From contig JAEHOE010000046.1 of assembly GCA_016858145.1 (NCBI GenBank), positions 682,001-746,000 of the forward strand: 64,000 nt of DNA, in the 5' to 3' direction. Numbering within the stretch: the first letter of the stretch is position 1; every line of letters starts with the position of its first letter. Source of the DNA: Edaphochlamys debaryana. Taxonomy: Eukaryota; Chlorophyta; Chlorophyceae; Chlamydomonadales. Shown in pieces: positions 1 to 14,300 of this stretch. The position numbers were made by a program, and so were the translations under genes. The notes beneath the pieces are model-generated. The model ran no database searches, had not been told where the DNA came from, and saw only the letters and a program-made list of their open reading frames with translations.

Positions 1-3000
1 CAACGACCTGCTGGAGGTGGGCGTGCGGGCACAGATGCACCGACCTGGCTGATGCTTGGGGCTCAGGTTGTGACTAATGGTGACTAAGAGCCACTAACCG
101 GTCTGTCCTTTACGGCCTACCCTGTGTGCGGTGCAGGTGTGCGAGGCGCAGCTGCAGTTCGCGCCCCGCACGCCCCTGCCGGCGTTTGGCGGCACGTACG
201 GGCCGGAGGTGAAGAAGAGCATCGTGGACATCCAGGAGTCCTTCCAGGGCCTGGTGCGGACGCTCAAGGGCCTCAACTACGACATCCTGGACGTCAAGGC
301 CACGCGGTAAGGCCCGGAGTGTGTGGAAAGCCGCGGTGGAGAATGTTTATCAGGGTCAGGGTTTGGGAAGGGGAGGGCTAGGGGCAAGAAACAAGGCTGC
401 GGCAGGGAGGCGGCAAGGAGTGGGCAAGGCACAGGCCCTGACGAGGCGGCCCGGGCCCGGTCCCTGTGCGGCGCAGGTGGCACGACGACTTCAACGGCTT
501 CAAGGGCGGCGTGAAGGACCTGGAGGTGATGATGGCCAACGTCATCCAGAAGGCCTTCGACACACAGCCCTGCCTGTCGGCGCGCGGAGAGCTGCTCGAG
601 GGCTTCCAGGTGCGTGCCTAGCAGCCGGCTACAGTCCCCTTTGGGCCCCTTTGGGCCCACCCCCACATCAGCCACAGTACGTAGCGCACCCGCCCTCAAC
701 ATGGTTCCAATCACTCGCTCTGCCCACCCCACCGCACCCACAGTCCATGGCCAAGCGCGACTTCATCCGCCGCTTCGTGGAGAAGAAGACGGTGGAGTTC
801 TTCGGGCTGTTCATGGCCGAGATCAACACGGTCAAGAAGCTGTTTGACGCTGTCAAGCGCTCGCAGCCCAAGAGCCCCATCCTGCCGCGCTACGCCGGCC
901 TGGCCAAGTACGCCATGAACCTCATGCGCCGCCTGGAGCAGAGCCACAAGCACGTGGAGATGGTGCGGTACACGCTGCCGCAGGTGAGCAAAGCTACCGT
1001 ATCAATGCGTCGGGACTGGTAGCGCGGTCGTGTGCGCTTGGAAGGCTCTGGTGTCCCTGCGGGCGGTGGTGGGGTGGCGTGCTGTGGGTAGGGCCGGAGC
1101 CGGCCGGGGTCAGCACGTTGGGGAGGGGGTGGTGTGTCGTTGCTTGAGAGTTCTGGCTGTGCGACCGACCGCAGGTGCCCGAGGCCAGCGAGGTGATGCA
1201 GCAGTACGAGCTGGCGCACCAGGCCATCGAGCAGTACATCAGCAACACGCACAACGAGTGGTTCGGCACCATTGAGAGCAACATTGCCAAGGAGCTGCAG
1301 TCGTGCCTGCTGGTGCAGGACAAGGCCTCGGGTGCGTGCCCCGGCTGCCCGCGCGCGTCAGCCCCGGCCTGGCCAAGCTTTCGTGGAAGGGAAGGATGCC
1401 CTGGGCTCTTTACCCCTAGACCAGCCCTTGTACCAGACCCAGGCATCCAGTCAGCCCCCAACCTCCCCTATCTCCCTTGCTCTCCGCAGGCGGCCTGCTG
1501 TCGATGAACTTCCACAAGGACCTGCTGTCCATGGGCCAGGAGGTGCACTTCTGGGAGCGCATGCGCCTGGCGGTGCCGCTGGTGGCCATGGAGATCAACG
1601 CGCAGCGCGAGAAGTACCGCGTGCTGCGGGACAACATCCTCGTGGTCGTGCGCGACTACAACAAGGTGCGTGGTGGGAGCGTGAAAGCATACCGGTTTGC
1701 GTGTGCCCTGGGCAGCCATAGGGCGGGTGGGCTGGAGCTGCACAGGGACGGTGGGCACTCCAGATGAGGGGCTGTGACTCTTACTGCAAGTGCTGCCTTC
1801 CATCCTAACTCGTGCCCCGCCAGATTCTGACGGCCCTGGACAAGGAGGAGCGCAAGCTGTTCCACGACCGCATCCGCTACCTGGACCGCCGCATCATGCC
1901 CGGAGTCACCAAGCTGCAGTGGACGGCCGACAAGCACGCGCTGGAGTTCTACTACCGGGAGGCACGCAAGTGAGTGCTACGGGTGCTGAGTTGGATGGGC
2001 TTGGATGGGCTTGGATGGGCGGAGCAGGGGCGCGTACGGAGGCCCCAAGGGCCCCTGGGCTTGAGAAGGCCCTGTGCAAGCGCCCCGGGGAGCCAGGGCT
2101 TAGGAAGGCCCTGCGCAAGGGGACAGGCACGCGGGGGCCACCGCTGTGAGGGCAAGGGGCAGGCGTAAACGCGGGGCTTGCCCACTGCAACACCCTGCAC
2201 TTCGCAGGTTCTGCCGCGAGGCGGACATCTCCGTGTGCGACTACAAGGCGGCGTGCTCGCGGCTGGACGCCATCTGCCGCGGCATCGGCGAGCTGGTGCT
2301 GGTGGACGTGGAGAAGAAGAAGATCTATCAGCACACCGAGTTCGCCACGCTGCAGGAGGAGCACCACGCGCGGGTGAGCGGCCCCGCCCGCCTGTCTCCC
2401 GGTCCGGCCGATGCGCCCTGCCCACCTCCCTCCTTTGCCCACGCCACACCGTCACCCATTCGCCACCACTGCTTCCATACCTGGCCTGAGCGTCTTCGCC
2501 ATACGCTGCAGAGTCCCGTGTGCGAACTCCTGACGTGCTGCGTACTGTGCTGTGCTGCGCGTGCTGCCGCCCCCAGATTAAGGACCGGCTGGTGATGGCG
2601 GTGGACGAGATCCGCGAGATCATGGCCAGCATCCACCGCGTGTTCGAGCAGGACAGCGAGGAGGTGCAGCGCGAGTGGGTGCGCTTCACGCAGAAGGTGG
2701 ACCGCAAGCTGGAGGACGCCCTGCGCCACGTCATCAAGCGCTCGCTCCAGGTGCGCGCCTGGGCTCTGTACCCGCCCACCACCCGGTAGTCACGGCAACT
2801 CCGCCTGGCTCTGCCTGTTGATAGTGGTTGGCCTCTGGACCCTGAGGCTTCTCCTGCTGGTACCTGGTTACCTGGACCTAGCATTGTGTGATGGTGCTAA
2901 CCGGGTCCTGGTCCCCTCCCCCGCAGGAGCTGAGCCGCCTGCTCAACGGCGACAACAAGACCGAGGTCATGCCCATCTTCCACGTCACCATGGTGCTGGA

Positions 3001-6000
3001 GCGGACCAACCGCGTGGAGCTGCGCCCCACCATCCAGGTGCGCCTGCGACCCGCGGTTCCATCTCTCCGGTTCCCGGCTCCGAGCTCGTTGCATCCCCCA
3101 GCTCCCAACCTTGCCCGGCCTCGGGATCCCCTCGTGCGGTTCCCTCCTGAACCTGCCCCTCGCCCGTCCCAACCCACGACCTCTCTTGCTCTCGTGCACT
3201 CGCTTGCATTGCACGTCTATTTAAAACTGTTCTTGCAGGCCCCTTGATGCCTTACCACCTGCCCCTCTCCCTTCCCACCGCCCCGCCTTTCCTGCAGGCC
3301 CTGTTCGACACCATCAACTCGGTGGCTCGCAACTTGATCGTGGTCCTGCAGTCCGTGCCCCGCGTGGCGCGGCAGCTCACGGACAAGCAGCTGCGGGACA
3401 TGGAGGTGGGGCGGGGCGCGGGATGGAGGGCTGGAGGGCAGGGTGAGCGGCTTGGTTTGGTGTGGTGAAAGTGGTCAGTGTCCTGCTAGGTGCTGATGGC
3501 GCCGCCTGCTGCTGCTTCGTACCGCAGGAGGCGGGGCTGCCCATGCCCAAGCCGCCGCCCACGCTGTACGAGGCCATCAGCGCCGACGAGGACGCCGTAC
3601 TCAAGACGATCATGCAGATCACGTCGGGTGAGCAGCCGAAGCAAGCATTTCCCCTGGCTGCGCTTTGCAAGCAGCTCTTGTGACAGTGCTAGCGCTCGAC
3701 CAGCAATCCCGAGCAGCACGCAGCCTTGCCTCCCTCCCTATCCGTGCTCCTTGCCTGATCTGCCTCGCTCTCCCCTCCTCCCCGCCCGGCCGCCCGCAGG
3801 CATCACGTCCATCATCGACAAGATCCAGTCCTTCCTCACCTACTGGGAGAAGAAGTACAAGCACGTGTGGGAGGCCGACCGCGATGCCTACATCCGCCGC
3901 TACGAGAAGGCGCAGAAGCCGCTGTCCTCCTTCGAGGCCGACATTGCGCGCTACCAGCAGGTGCGGCGGCCCTTCTGCCCTGTGAATTCGTCCTTTTTTC
4001 AGCGCCTCGCCATGCACGTGAGCAGCTTGAAAGTTTACCCCACCAACCACCAATCGCCCGCGTTGCCCGCAGTGCATCGACGAGATCCGCGGCGAGGACG
4101 GCGCCACCAACATGCGCTTCCTGCGCATCGACTGCGGGCCGCTGAAGCAGACGCTGGTCAGCCACTGCGAGCAGTGGGTGGGCAAGTTCACGGGCCTGCT
4201 CGGCCAGCTGGCGCTGGCGGAGCTCAAGTCCCTGCACCAGTACTTCAAGTGGGTGGCCCTGGGCGGCAGTTGGGAGGGGGGCTGGGCTGGGCTGGGGTGC
4301 TGCGGCTGGTGGGTGTTGGGGATGGTGGAAAGAGGGGAACAGCAGCATAGGCTCAGCACCTCAGCCCATGTTTCAGGGAAGGCGGGGCATTGATCCTTGC
4401 GGGCAGCCAGACCGGTTGTTCCTCGGCCCGGTCTCCGCCACTCAACCCCTGGCCTCCCCTCTTTCCTCAACAACCCCCACCCGCCGCAGGGAGAACAAGG
4501 ACGCTCTGACCCTGGCGCCCAACAGCCTGGAGCAGCTGGCGGAGCTGGTGGGGCTGCACCGGCGCCTGAGCGACGAGCGCAAGCGCACCGAGTCGCGGTT
4601 CGAGCCGCTGCGCGACAAGTACAAGCTGCTGGAGCGGTACGAGGTGGGCGCCAAGGAGGAGGAGGCGGCGCTGCTGGAGGGCGTCGACCCCGCGTGGACC
4701 AACTTCCAGGTGCGCAGAAGCAGGGGGGGCGGCGGGCGGGACGGGCTGGGACGGTGAGCGGGGCGCATCTGCTGGGGCGGGTAGCACAGCTTTGGTCGCC
4801 GATGCCGGGACGCCCGAGTTGTGGTGCCTGACTCAGTTTGAATGTCCAACGGGGTCTCACACACTTGCGCAACTTTGAACCTAAATCCCGCCCGCCCGCT
4901 CCTCGCCCCAGGCGCTGCTGGACGAGACCGCGGGCAAGCTGGAGCGCTACAAGGACAACTTCCGCGAGAAGGTCAAGAGCCTGCTGGACACGTTCCTCAA
5001 GGACGTGGCCACGCTGTGCGACGACTTCACGCGAGACGCGCCCTACAGCTTCGAGGTGGCCACGGCCGACGCGGTGGCCTTCATCGGCGCTGCCAAGCAG
5101 GCCGTGGAGGACACGCGCAAGCGGGTGAGCTCTGCCCCAGCCCCCTCCCCACGGCACCCTTACTGCCCCGCCCTCCATCTGGCTCCAATGCCATCGCGGC
5201 CGGGCGGGTACCTGCCTTCCCCCCTCGCCTACCCTTTGGTACCTGACCAAACGCCCGTTGCTACTGTGGCGCCCCTGCAGGCGGGCGAGATCAAGTCCGG
5301 CATGGACATCTTCAACATCCCGCAGCCGCAGTACAAGGATCTGGCGGCCATGGAGAAGGATCTGGATCTCATGGACCGCATCTGGTCGCTGAAGTCCGAG
5401 TGGGAGCAGCTGTACGGCGGCTGGAAGGACGGCTCCTTCACCGACATCAAGGTGGGTCAGCCTTTCGGCCCTACGATCCCCCTACGCCCTCGCGGCCCCC
5501 TCCACCTGCCCCAAGCTGCCGGGGTGTTTCAGCATCATAACCAACGTTTGCTTCTGCCCGGTTTGGTCTTGCCCTCCGCATGCAGGTGGAGGAGATGGAG
5601 GAGGCGGCGGTGCGCATCAGCAAGAACGTGGCCAAGCTGGGCCGCGACATCCGGCAGTGGACCGTATGGTCGGCGCTCAAGGACACCCTGGACGCCTTCA
5701 AGCGCACCATGCCCCTCATCACCGACCTGCGCAACCCCGCCATGCGCTCCCGCCACTGGCAGGACCTGCAGGTGCGCGCAGCGCCCCTGCCCCGCCCCTC
5801 GCTTCACTGCCCCGCCCCGCGCCTCCCACTCCATCCCTGCTTTCCGGCCCTTGTATGCCAGGCCCTGGACTAAAATCACCAGACCTGCTTGGGCCTTATG
5901 TCCTTTTCTTTCCTTCCCTTCCGCTTCCCTCCAGGACCACATCGGCATCAAGTTCGACCCGCACTCGGCCGACTTCACGCTCGACAGCGTGGTGGCGCTG

Positions 6001-8305
6001 CGCCTGGACCAGCACGTGGAGTTCGTGGCGGAGCTGAGCGTCAACGCAACCAAGGTGCGGCGGCGCGGCCAGCAGCCCCCTCTAGGGAACTCGAGCTGCA
6101 AGGCGGGGCAAAGCACAGCGTGCAAGCCAACCCTCGATCGGCCCTCTTGCACATGCCCATGCGCTGACCACATCCCACCCCCTTGCATTCCCCGCCCCGT
6201 CCCGCCCCTCCCCAGGAGCTGGCCATCGAGAACAACATCAAGGGCATCGCCACCACGTGGGCAGGCCTGGGCCTGGACATGGCCGAGTACAAGTCCACGT
6301 TTAAGCTGCGCAGCACCGAGGAGATCTTCTCCAGCCTGGAGGAGAACATCGTGACGCTGTCCACCATGAAGGCCTCCAAGTACTTTGTGGTGTTCGAGAA
6401 GGACATTGCCTACTGGGAGCGCACGCTCAGCCACATCTCCGAGACCATCGAGATCATCCTGCAGGTGCGCAGGCGGTAGCCAGCACGGTGGTTTCTCAGA
6501 GCTCTACCCTGCGGTTAAGGTTTGGCCGCTTGGGAGCTAGGAAGCTGCCATCTCCTTGCCGCTTATGTGGCTCTGTCTTTGCCCATCCCACTCCCTCCCC
6601 TCCCCTACGCGTGCCCCTGCCCCTAAACCCCCAGGTGCAACGCAACTGGATGTACCTGGAGAACATCTTCATCGGCTCCGAGGACATCCGCAAGCAGCTG
6701 CCGCAGGAGTCGCAGATGTTTGACGGCGTGCACAACAACTTCATGCGCCACATGAAGCAGCTCAACGCCACCAACAACTGCCAGAAGGCCTGCACGGCCG
6801 TGGGCGTCATGGAGGCCTTCCAGGTGCGGACGCAGCGCCCCTTGCCTTCTGTGCCCTGCCCCAGGTCCCTGTGTCCTTTCCCCTCCCCAACGTCCATGCC
6901 TCTGTGTGCAATCCCTTTCCTTGACTTGTACTGCATGCTGCCTGCTTCCTTGCTCACGACAGGCTGAGATGCCCTTGCTTGCCCTTGCCTCCTCAGGACA
7001 TGAACAACAAGCTGGAGCGCATCCAGAAGTCGCTGGACAACTACCTGGAGAACAAGCGCCAGCAGTTCCCGCGCTTCTACTTCCTGTCCTCGGACGACCT
7101 GCTGGAAATCCTGGGCCAGGCCAAGGACCCGCTCAACGTGCAGCCGCACCTCAAGAAGTGCTTCGAGGGTGCGTGGAAATCCCTCACTCCATCCGTAGCT
7201 CAACGGGGCAGGGCTGGGTTTTGCCACGTTGGGTGGTTGCCCTCCCCGCGCCGGCCTCGAACTGCCACCTGGCGGCCAGTGGCGTGCTTGCCCTCGAACT
7301 GCCACCTGGCGGCCACATCTGCCCCCCTCTCACCGCCCCATCTCTCATCGCCTCCAGCCTCTCCGCTCCTTCCCCTCATCCAACCCCAGGCATCAAGAAG
7401 CTGGACATGCACCTGCCCGGCGACGACCGCAAGCAGACGGTGAGCGTGGGCATCACCTCGCCCGACGGCGAGTACCTGCCCTTCGCCAACCCCGTGATCA
7501 CCGAGGGCCGCCCCGAGGAGTGGCTCAACCGCGTGGAGGACGCCATGTTCCTCACCACCAAGAAGCACCTGTACAAGGTGCTGGAGGACTCCAAGGGTGA
7601 GACGCTGAGACTCTCCGGAACAAGGACACGGGAAGAGCGCTTTGGGGAGGAGGGGAGGGGTTGCTGCGACCTGCGGGCTGCTGGGCAGCAGCGGATGTGG
7701 GTGCTGAAGCTACGGGCGGCAGCAGGGCGGGGCACGGCGTGCGGGCTAGCCATGTGGGCACGGGTGCATGGCTACCGTATGCCACCAACACTGCACCCTC
7801 TTACCTTGCAACCGCGCAGTGCAAAAGAAGGAGAAGTGGGTCAAGGACAACCAGGGCCAGATGATCATCACGGCCGGGCAGATCGTGTGGACGCACGAGT
7901 GCGAGAAGGCGCTGTCGGACCCGGACTCCGCGCGCAAGAACCTCAAGCTGCTCAAGAAGAAATGGATCAGCTACCTCAACAAGCTCACCACCGTCACCCG
8001 CTCCAAGCTCAACAAGATCGAGCGCAACAAGGTGAGCACGTGTTCCAGTCAACCATTCGGACCTGCCCCTAACGTTCCTCGAAACCCCTACCCTCCTGAG
8101 CCCAACCTGCTACCAAACGGTTACCAAACCGCCCACCCGCTTCCACAAACCGCAGGTGGTGTCGCTCATCACGATCGAGGTGCACGCGCGCGACGTGATC
8201 GAGAAGCTGGGCAAGGCCAACTGCACGTCGACCAACGACTTCGAGTGGGTCAGCCAGCTGCGCTTCTACTGGGACCGCGAGAAGAACGACTGCATCGTCA
8301 AGCAG
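1..8305 (+). other. DHC10: DHC10 tail and linker region
   Basis: About 1,374 residues of the N-terminal half: the C-terminal part of the tail (DHC_N1/N2-type, helical, charged) and the linker that swings across the ring. Exons are short (about 100-250 nt) and introns are mostly 100-250 nt with pyrimidine-rich ends. In the window the tail begins with the codons for NDLLE followed by VCEAQLQF. No nucleotide-binding motif occurs here, as expected. Small tandem repeats in introns include a three-copy 11-bp unit near 1993-2022 and a 28-bp direct duplication near 7255-7320. Confidence 0.85.
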
Positions 8306-11300
8306 GTGGGGTCTGGGCGGGCTGTCTGGGGCCTGAGGGTTGCGCGCCCGGTGGTGCGGGGTGTGGCCCGACCATACAGCCTGTGTCCCTCCCTGCCTTC
8401 GTGTGCTCCGCCACGCACCTGCTCTCCGCACGCTAATGTTCCTTACGGCTCCCTTCCTGTTGCTCCGCTCCCCGCCCAGGTGCTGTCCGTCTTCTACTAC
8501 GGCTACGAGTACCAGGGCAACAACGGCCGCCTGGTCATCACGCCCCTCACCGACCGCTGCTACATGACGCTTGGCGCGGCCATGTTCACGCGCCGCGGCG
8601 GCAACCCGCTGGGCCCCGCCGGCACGGGCAAGACCGAGACCGTCAAGGACTTCGGCAAGGCCCTGGCGCGCTACGTCATCGTGTTCAACTGCTCCGACGG
8701 CGTGGACTACAAGATGACGGGCAAGATGTTCAGCGGCCTGGCGCAGACGGGCGCGTGGGCGTGCCTGGACGAGTTCAACCGCATCGAGGTGGAGGTGCTG
8801 TCCGTGGTGGCCACACAGATCGCCACGGTCATGCAGGTGAGCGGTCAGGGGCTGCTGCCAGGGCTCGGGGTGGGGACACGGCCAAGCCTGTCTGGGGAGG
8901 GCTGGACTTAGATGCTCGGTGTGTTTGAGAGAGAAAGAGGGAGCGAGCGTGCTGAGCAACCCTGCCCTGGCCTCTCCGTGTGTTGCCCCGCGTCACCCCC
9001 ACAGGCCATCAAGGAGTCCAAGAAGCGCTTCCTGTTCCTGGGCCAGGAGATCCGGCTCAACCCCTCGTGCGGCATCTTCGTGACCATGAACCCCGGCTAC
9101 GCGGGCCGCTCCGAGCTGCCCGATAACCTGAAGGCAAGCGCTTGACCCCCTTGGCAATCATCGTGCCCTGTCTACCCCGGCTACCACCCTCGCCTCGTCA
9201 CCCCGCCCTCTTATCCTTTTCCATGACAGCCTGCGCCGTTCAAACTCCTTACCTTTGTTTTCCTTCCGCTGCCGCCCATCATATCCTTCCCCGTAGGCCA
9301 TGCTGCGCCCCGTGTCCATGATGGTGCCTGACTTCACCCTGATCGCCGAGATCATGATGTTCTCGGAGGGCTTCTCGTCCGCCAAGGTGCTGGCCAAGAA
9401 GATGATCGCCATCATGGAGCTGTCGCAGCAGCAGCTGTCCAAGCAGGACCACTACGACTACGGCCTGCGCTCCTTCGTCATCCCCATCGCCCGCGCCGCC
9501 GGCTCCCTGAAGCGCCTCGACCCCGAGGGCAGCGAGGAGGTCATCCTGTACCGCACCATGCTGGATCTGATCAAGCCCAAGCTCGTCTACCTTGACCTGC
9601 CCCTCTTCATGGCCCTGCTGTCCGACCTCTTCCCCGGCGTCGAGCTGCCGCCAGCTGACGGCGGCTCCCTCCGCCGCGCCATCGAGGCCGAGCTCCGTGA
9701 CTCCAACCTGCAGGTCGGCCCGGTGCTAGGGGCTGCAAGTCCCGCAATGCCGTGTGCTTCGTCCGGGAGAACTGTGGCCCAGCGGCATCTCAGCCTGACC
9801 TGCCCTTCCCCGCCGAGCGCCCAGTCCACGTTTCCCTCCGTGTTAACCCCGGGCTTGTGTGACCCCTCTGTCTCGCCGCAGATCGTGCCCGAGTTCGTGA
9901 CCAAGATCATCCAGGTGTTCGACTGCAAGGTGGCGCGCCACGGCAACATGATCGTGGGCCGCACGGGCTCGGGCAAGTCGGAGGCCTGGAAGTGCCTGCA
10001 GCGCGCGCTGGGCCGCCTGCGCAAGGAGGAGCCTGACGACGATCGCTTCCAGAAGGTTCACGTGCACACCATCAACCCGCTCGCGCTCTCCAACGACGAG
10101 CTGTACGGCTGCTTCGAGGCCGCCACGCACGAGTGGCAGGACGGCGTGCTGGCCCGCATCATGCGCACCGTGTGCAAGGACGAGACGTCGGAGCAGAAAT
10201 GGATCCTGTTCGACGGCCCCGTGGACACGCTGTGGATCGAGTCCATGAACACCACACTGGACGACAACAAGCTGCTCACGCTCCTGTCGGGTGAGTGGGA
10301 GGGCGGCGGCGGGCAGGCCTGGCTTGGCTGCCAAGCTACGTGTGGACCTGCCGTTACCCCACGTGGTCAGTCCCCTGTGCCACCACCTGGCTTTTTTCCT
10401 TGGACTTCACTTGGAATTTGCTGAATGTCTGCATTGCCCTCGATCCCTGGCCGCAGGCGAGCGCATCGCCATGACCACGGCCGTGTCACTGCTGTTCGAG
10501 GTGGAGGACCTGTCGCAGGCCTCCCCCGCCACCGTGTCCCGCGCGGGCATGATCTACCTGAACGTGGAGGACCTGGGCTGGCGCCCTTTCGTCACCAGCT
10601 GGCTGGCGGCCAAGGCGGCGGCGCCCGGGGCGGACGCGGCGGTCATCGACCAGGTGGGGCTTCGCGTGTCCTTCGGGGGCCTAGCCCCGGGCTCAAGGCC
10701 TCAGAAGGCAGGCGGGCTGGCGTTGAGGGGCGCACACCCATACAACAGCTTCGGCAGCAGCTGCTGCCCCTGCAGGGGCTCGCGGAGAGCGTGTCTGCTC
10801 TCGGCGCCTCGCAGGTGTCCAAGCTGATTGACAAGTACATGGAGGCGGCCCTGGAGCACAAGCGCCTTCACTGCAGGTGAGCGAGTGCCTGGGTATGAGC
10901 TAATCACGTCGGTTTTGTAAGCTGTGGTACAGAGGAATTTCTTAAGCAACGGGGGCCCGGCCGCCTCGGGAGACGGTAGGCAACCTGTGCCTACACGACC
11001 CACATCACCCTCGTCCCTTCTGCGTGCCTGCCCCCAGGGAGCTGGTGCCCACGGACCGGCTGTCGTGCGTGCGCTCCTTCACGCGCCTGTTTGACGCGCT
11101 GGCCGTGCCGGAGAACGGCGTGGGCACTCTGCCCTCGGAGGAGGCAGCCCAGCCGCCGGGCGCCAAGGGCGCGCCCGCGCCCGCCGCCGCCGCTCCCGCC
11201 GCCGCCCCGCCCGCCGAGGAGGCCGCCGGCCCCGGCGGCAACCTCGTCGAGATGTGGTTCCTCTTCTGCCTCATCTGGGGCATTGGCGGGCCCCTGGACG

Positions 11301-14300
11301 AGGACGGCCGCAAGAAGTTCGACGCGTTCATGCGCGAGATGGACACTCGCTACCCCAGCTCCGAGACGGTGTTCGAGTACTTCGTCGAGCCCAAGGCCAA
11401 GTCGTGGTTGGCCTGGGAGACCAAGCTCACGGCCGCGTTCAAGCCCTCCCTGGACCAGCCCTTCTTCAAGATCCTGGTGCCCACCGTGGACACGGTCCGC
11501 AACCGCTTCGTGGCCAGCGCGCTAGTGCGCATCTCGCAGCACACGCTCATCGTGGGCAACGTGGGCGTGGGCAAGACCATGATCGTGGGCTCGCTGCTCG
11601 AGGGCCTGCCCTCCGACCGCATGAGCAACCTCGCCATCAACTTCTCGGCCCAGACCTCGTCCAACAGCCTGCAGGTGCGTTGTGCGTGTTTCGGTTTTGC
11701 GGTGCCCTGACGGTTCTGCTGAGCATGGTTGCTGTGTTTGTGGCTGTTTGAACGGGGTCCCGGGTCGGATCGGTGTTGAGCAGCAAAGCGACTCGTTCCA
11801 GCGCGAGCCAGGGGATGCAGAGGCGGGCAGAGCGGTGTGGGCCTCGACGGTCCCGGTGCTGTGCACGACACGTGCTTTGCCATGCCGTACCACACAGGAC
11901 ACGATCGAGGGCAAGTTGGAGAAGCGCACCAAGGGCGTGTTCGCGCCCGCGGGCGGCAAGCGGCTGGTGTGCTTCATCGACGACCTCAACATGCCCCAAA
12001 AGTCCAAGTTCGGCTTCATCCCGCCGCTGGAGCTTCTCAAGCTCTGGGTGGACAACGGCTTCTGGTGGGAGCGGACGGGGGTTTGAGGATGAACAACAAG
12101 GCCAGGAGGCGCATTAGGCACAGGCTGAGGGTGCAAAGGCCGGCTGACAGCTTGGACTGGCCAAGGGGAAGACGGGAGGCTGGAAACAGGAGTATTGCTG
12201 AGCTGTGTTTGAGTGGGTGTGGTGTGGCCCGGTCCTCCCCTGTGCAGGTACGACCGCCAGAAGTGCGAGGTGAAGCACATCAAGGACATGCAGCTGCTGG
12301 CGGCCATGGCGCCCCCGGGAGGTGAGCAGGAGGAAGCGGTCTACCGCCCCTTGCACGCCTCACCCTGTTCAGAACTCCCTTGGCCCGTGTGGACGCCGGC
12401 CCCTTGCTCAAACCCCACTGCCCGACCTGCCCTTCCCCGCGCCCTACCCAGGCGGCCGCAACGCCTTCTCGCAGCGCGTGCAGGCCTGCTTCTCCACGCT
12501 CAACGTCACGGCGCCCAACGACATGCAGCTCAAGCGCATCTTCGGCACCATCCTCAACGCCAAGCTGTCGGACTTCGACGACGAGGTCAGCTAGCTGCCT
12601 TCCCACCTTCCCACCCTGGCACTTGCTCTTAGCTGCCAGCAGGCCGCCCAGTGTTGGCGCATTCCCTGCACTGTCCTTTACCATCCAGCTACCGTGGGCT
12701 GATCGCTAGTATGCCCTTTTGCTCAGCCTGACCTCCTTTTTCCCTGACCCCCAGGTCAAGCCCCTGTCCGAGCCCATCACGCTGGCCACCATCGCCATCT
12801 ACCGGGCCGTGTCCAAGGAGCTGCTGCCCACGCCCTCCAAGAGCCACTACCTGTTCAACACCAGGGACCTGGCCAAGATCATTCAGGGCATGATGCAGGT
12901 GAGCACCCGCGCTCCTTCCCGTACCTGCTGTGTCACACTTCCTGCACGTGATCTGACCCTGTCATGCCACGGCTCGGCACGCGTGTCATCACCCACCCTC
13001 CTTACCGGCCGTCGTCTCCACCTCCATCCCCGCCCCTGCCTCCCGCCCCCAGGCCACCAAGGCCTTCTACAACAGCAAGGAGGAGGTGCTGCAGCTGTGG
13101 TGCCACGAGTGCATGCGCATCATCGCCGACCGCATGTGGGACCACACCGACAAGGAGTGGCTGGTGCGCCAGCTGGACGAGAAGCTGGGCTCCACCTTCA
13201 GCACCAGCTTCAACACGCTCTTCGAGGCCTTCGACGAGGCCGTGCCGCCCTTCGTCACCTTCATGCGCCAGGTCCGTTGGACGCCCTGAGCGGGCCTGGG
13301 GTTTGACCAACACGCTGCCCACACTGGAGCAGCTTCCAGCCTCCAGCCGGTTTCTCTCTCCCTTGGCTAATCCTTTCTGCCCCCAATGTCATCGCTTTCC
13401 TACGCAGAACGTGGATATGCCGGTGTACGAGCCCGTGCGCGACTTCATTGCACTCAAGGATCTGCTGACAGAGAAGCTCGAGGTGGGCACGGGGACGGGG
13501 GGCCAAGCTTCGGCCAGCTGCTTGCACCCTACGGCACCCCCAGTCCTTCCACCGCTGCCTCTCGTCTGCTTTCGACTCTCCCTGCACTCGTAGCCCCCCA
13601 GCTGCTGCCTTTCCCCCACCAACCAACCCAGCCCTTGTAAAGGCCCACAGAACCCCACTCCAACCTCCCACTCATCCTCCCCTTGTGCCCCACCTCCGAA
13701 ATCCGCTCGCCAGGACTATGCCCTGGAGCCGGGGCACAGCGCCATGGACCTGGTGCTGTTCCGCGACGCATTGCAGCACGTGTGCCGCATCCACCGCATC
13801 CTGGGCCAGCCGCGCGGCAACGCGCTGCTGGTGGGTGTGGGCGGCTCCGGCCGCAAGAGCCTGGCGCGGCTGTCGGCCTTCGTGGCGGAGCTCAAGTGCT
13901 TTACGATCGAGATCACCAAGAACTACCGCATCGTGAGTTGTGATCCGCATTGGGATGGGGATGAGGATTGGGATCAAGATTGGGGCTGTTCCGGTGCCTG
14001 CAATGGGCGGCTGTGATGTGGCCATATGGGGCATGTCGCTGAGCTCTTCGCTAACATGGGTTCTTCCCGGCTTTGTCCTCTGCAGACCGAGTTCCGTGAG
14101 GACCTCAAGGGGCTGTACCGCCAGGCCGCCTGCGCCAACAAGCCCACGGTGTTTCTGTTCGACGAGACCCAGGTGCGGCGCAGTCCAGGCCATGGCCGCT
14201 GCAGGACGGCCAGGGAGGAGCTGCGCCGGCACCCCCTGCTGTGCGTGGACTACCGTACCGTGTACTGCTTTCCGATGACTGTCACAAGGCATCTCACGGT

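Noticed and set aside
3619..5250. 543-residue minus-strand open frame
   Set aside because: It lies antisense to well-conserved dynein exons and their introns; high-GC codon use on the plus strand creates it.
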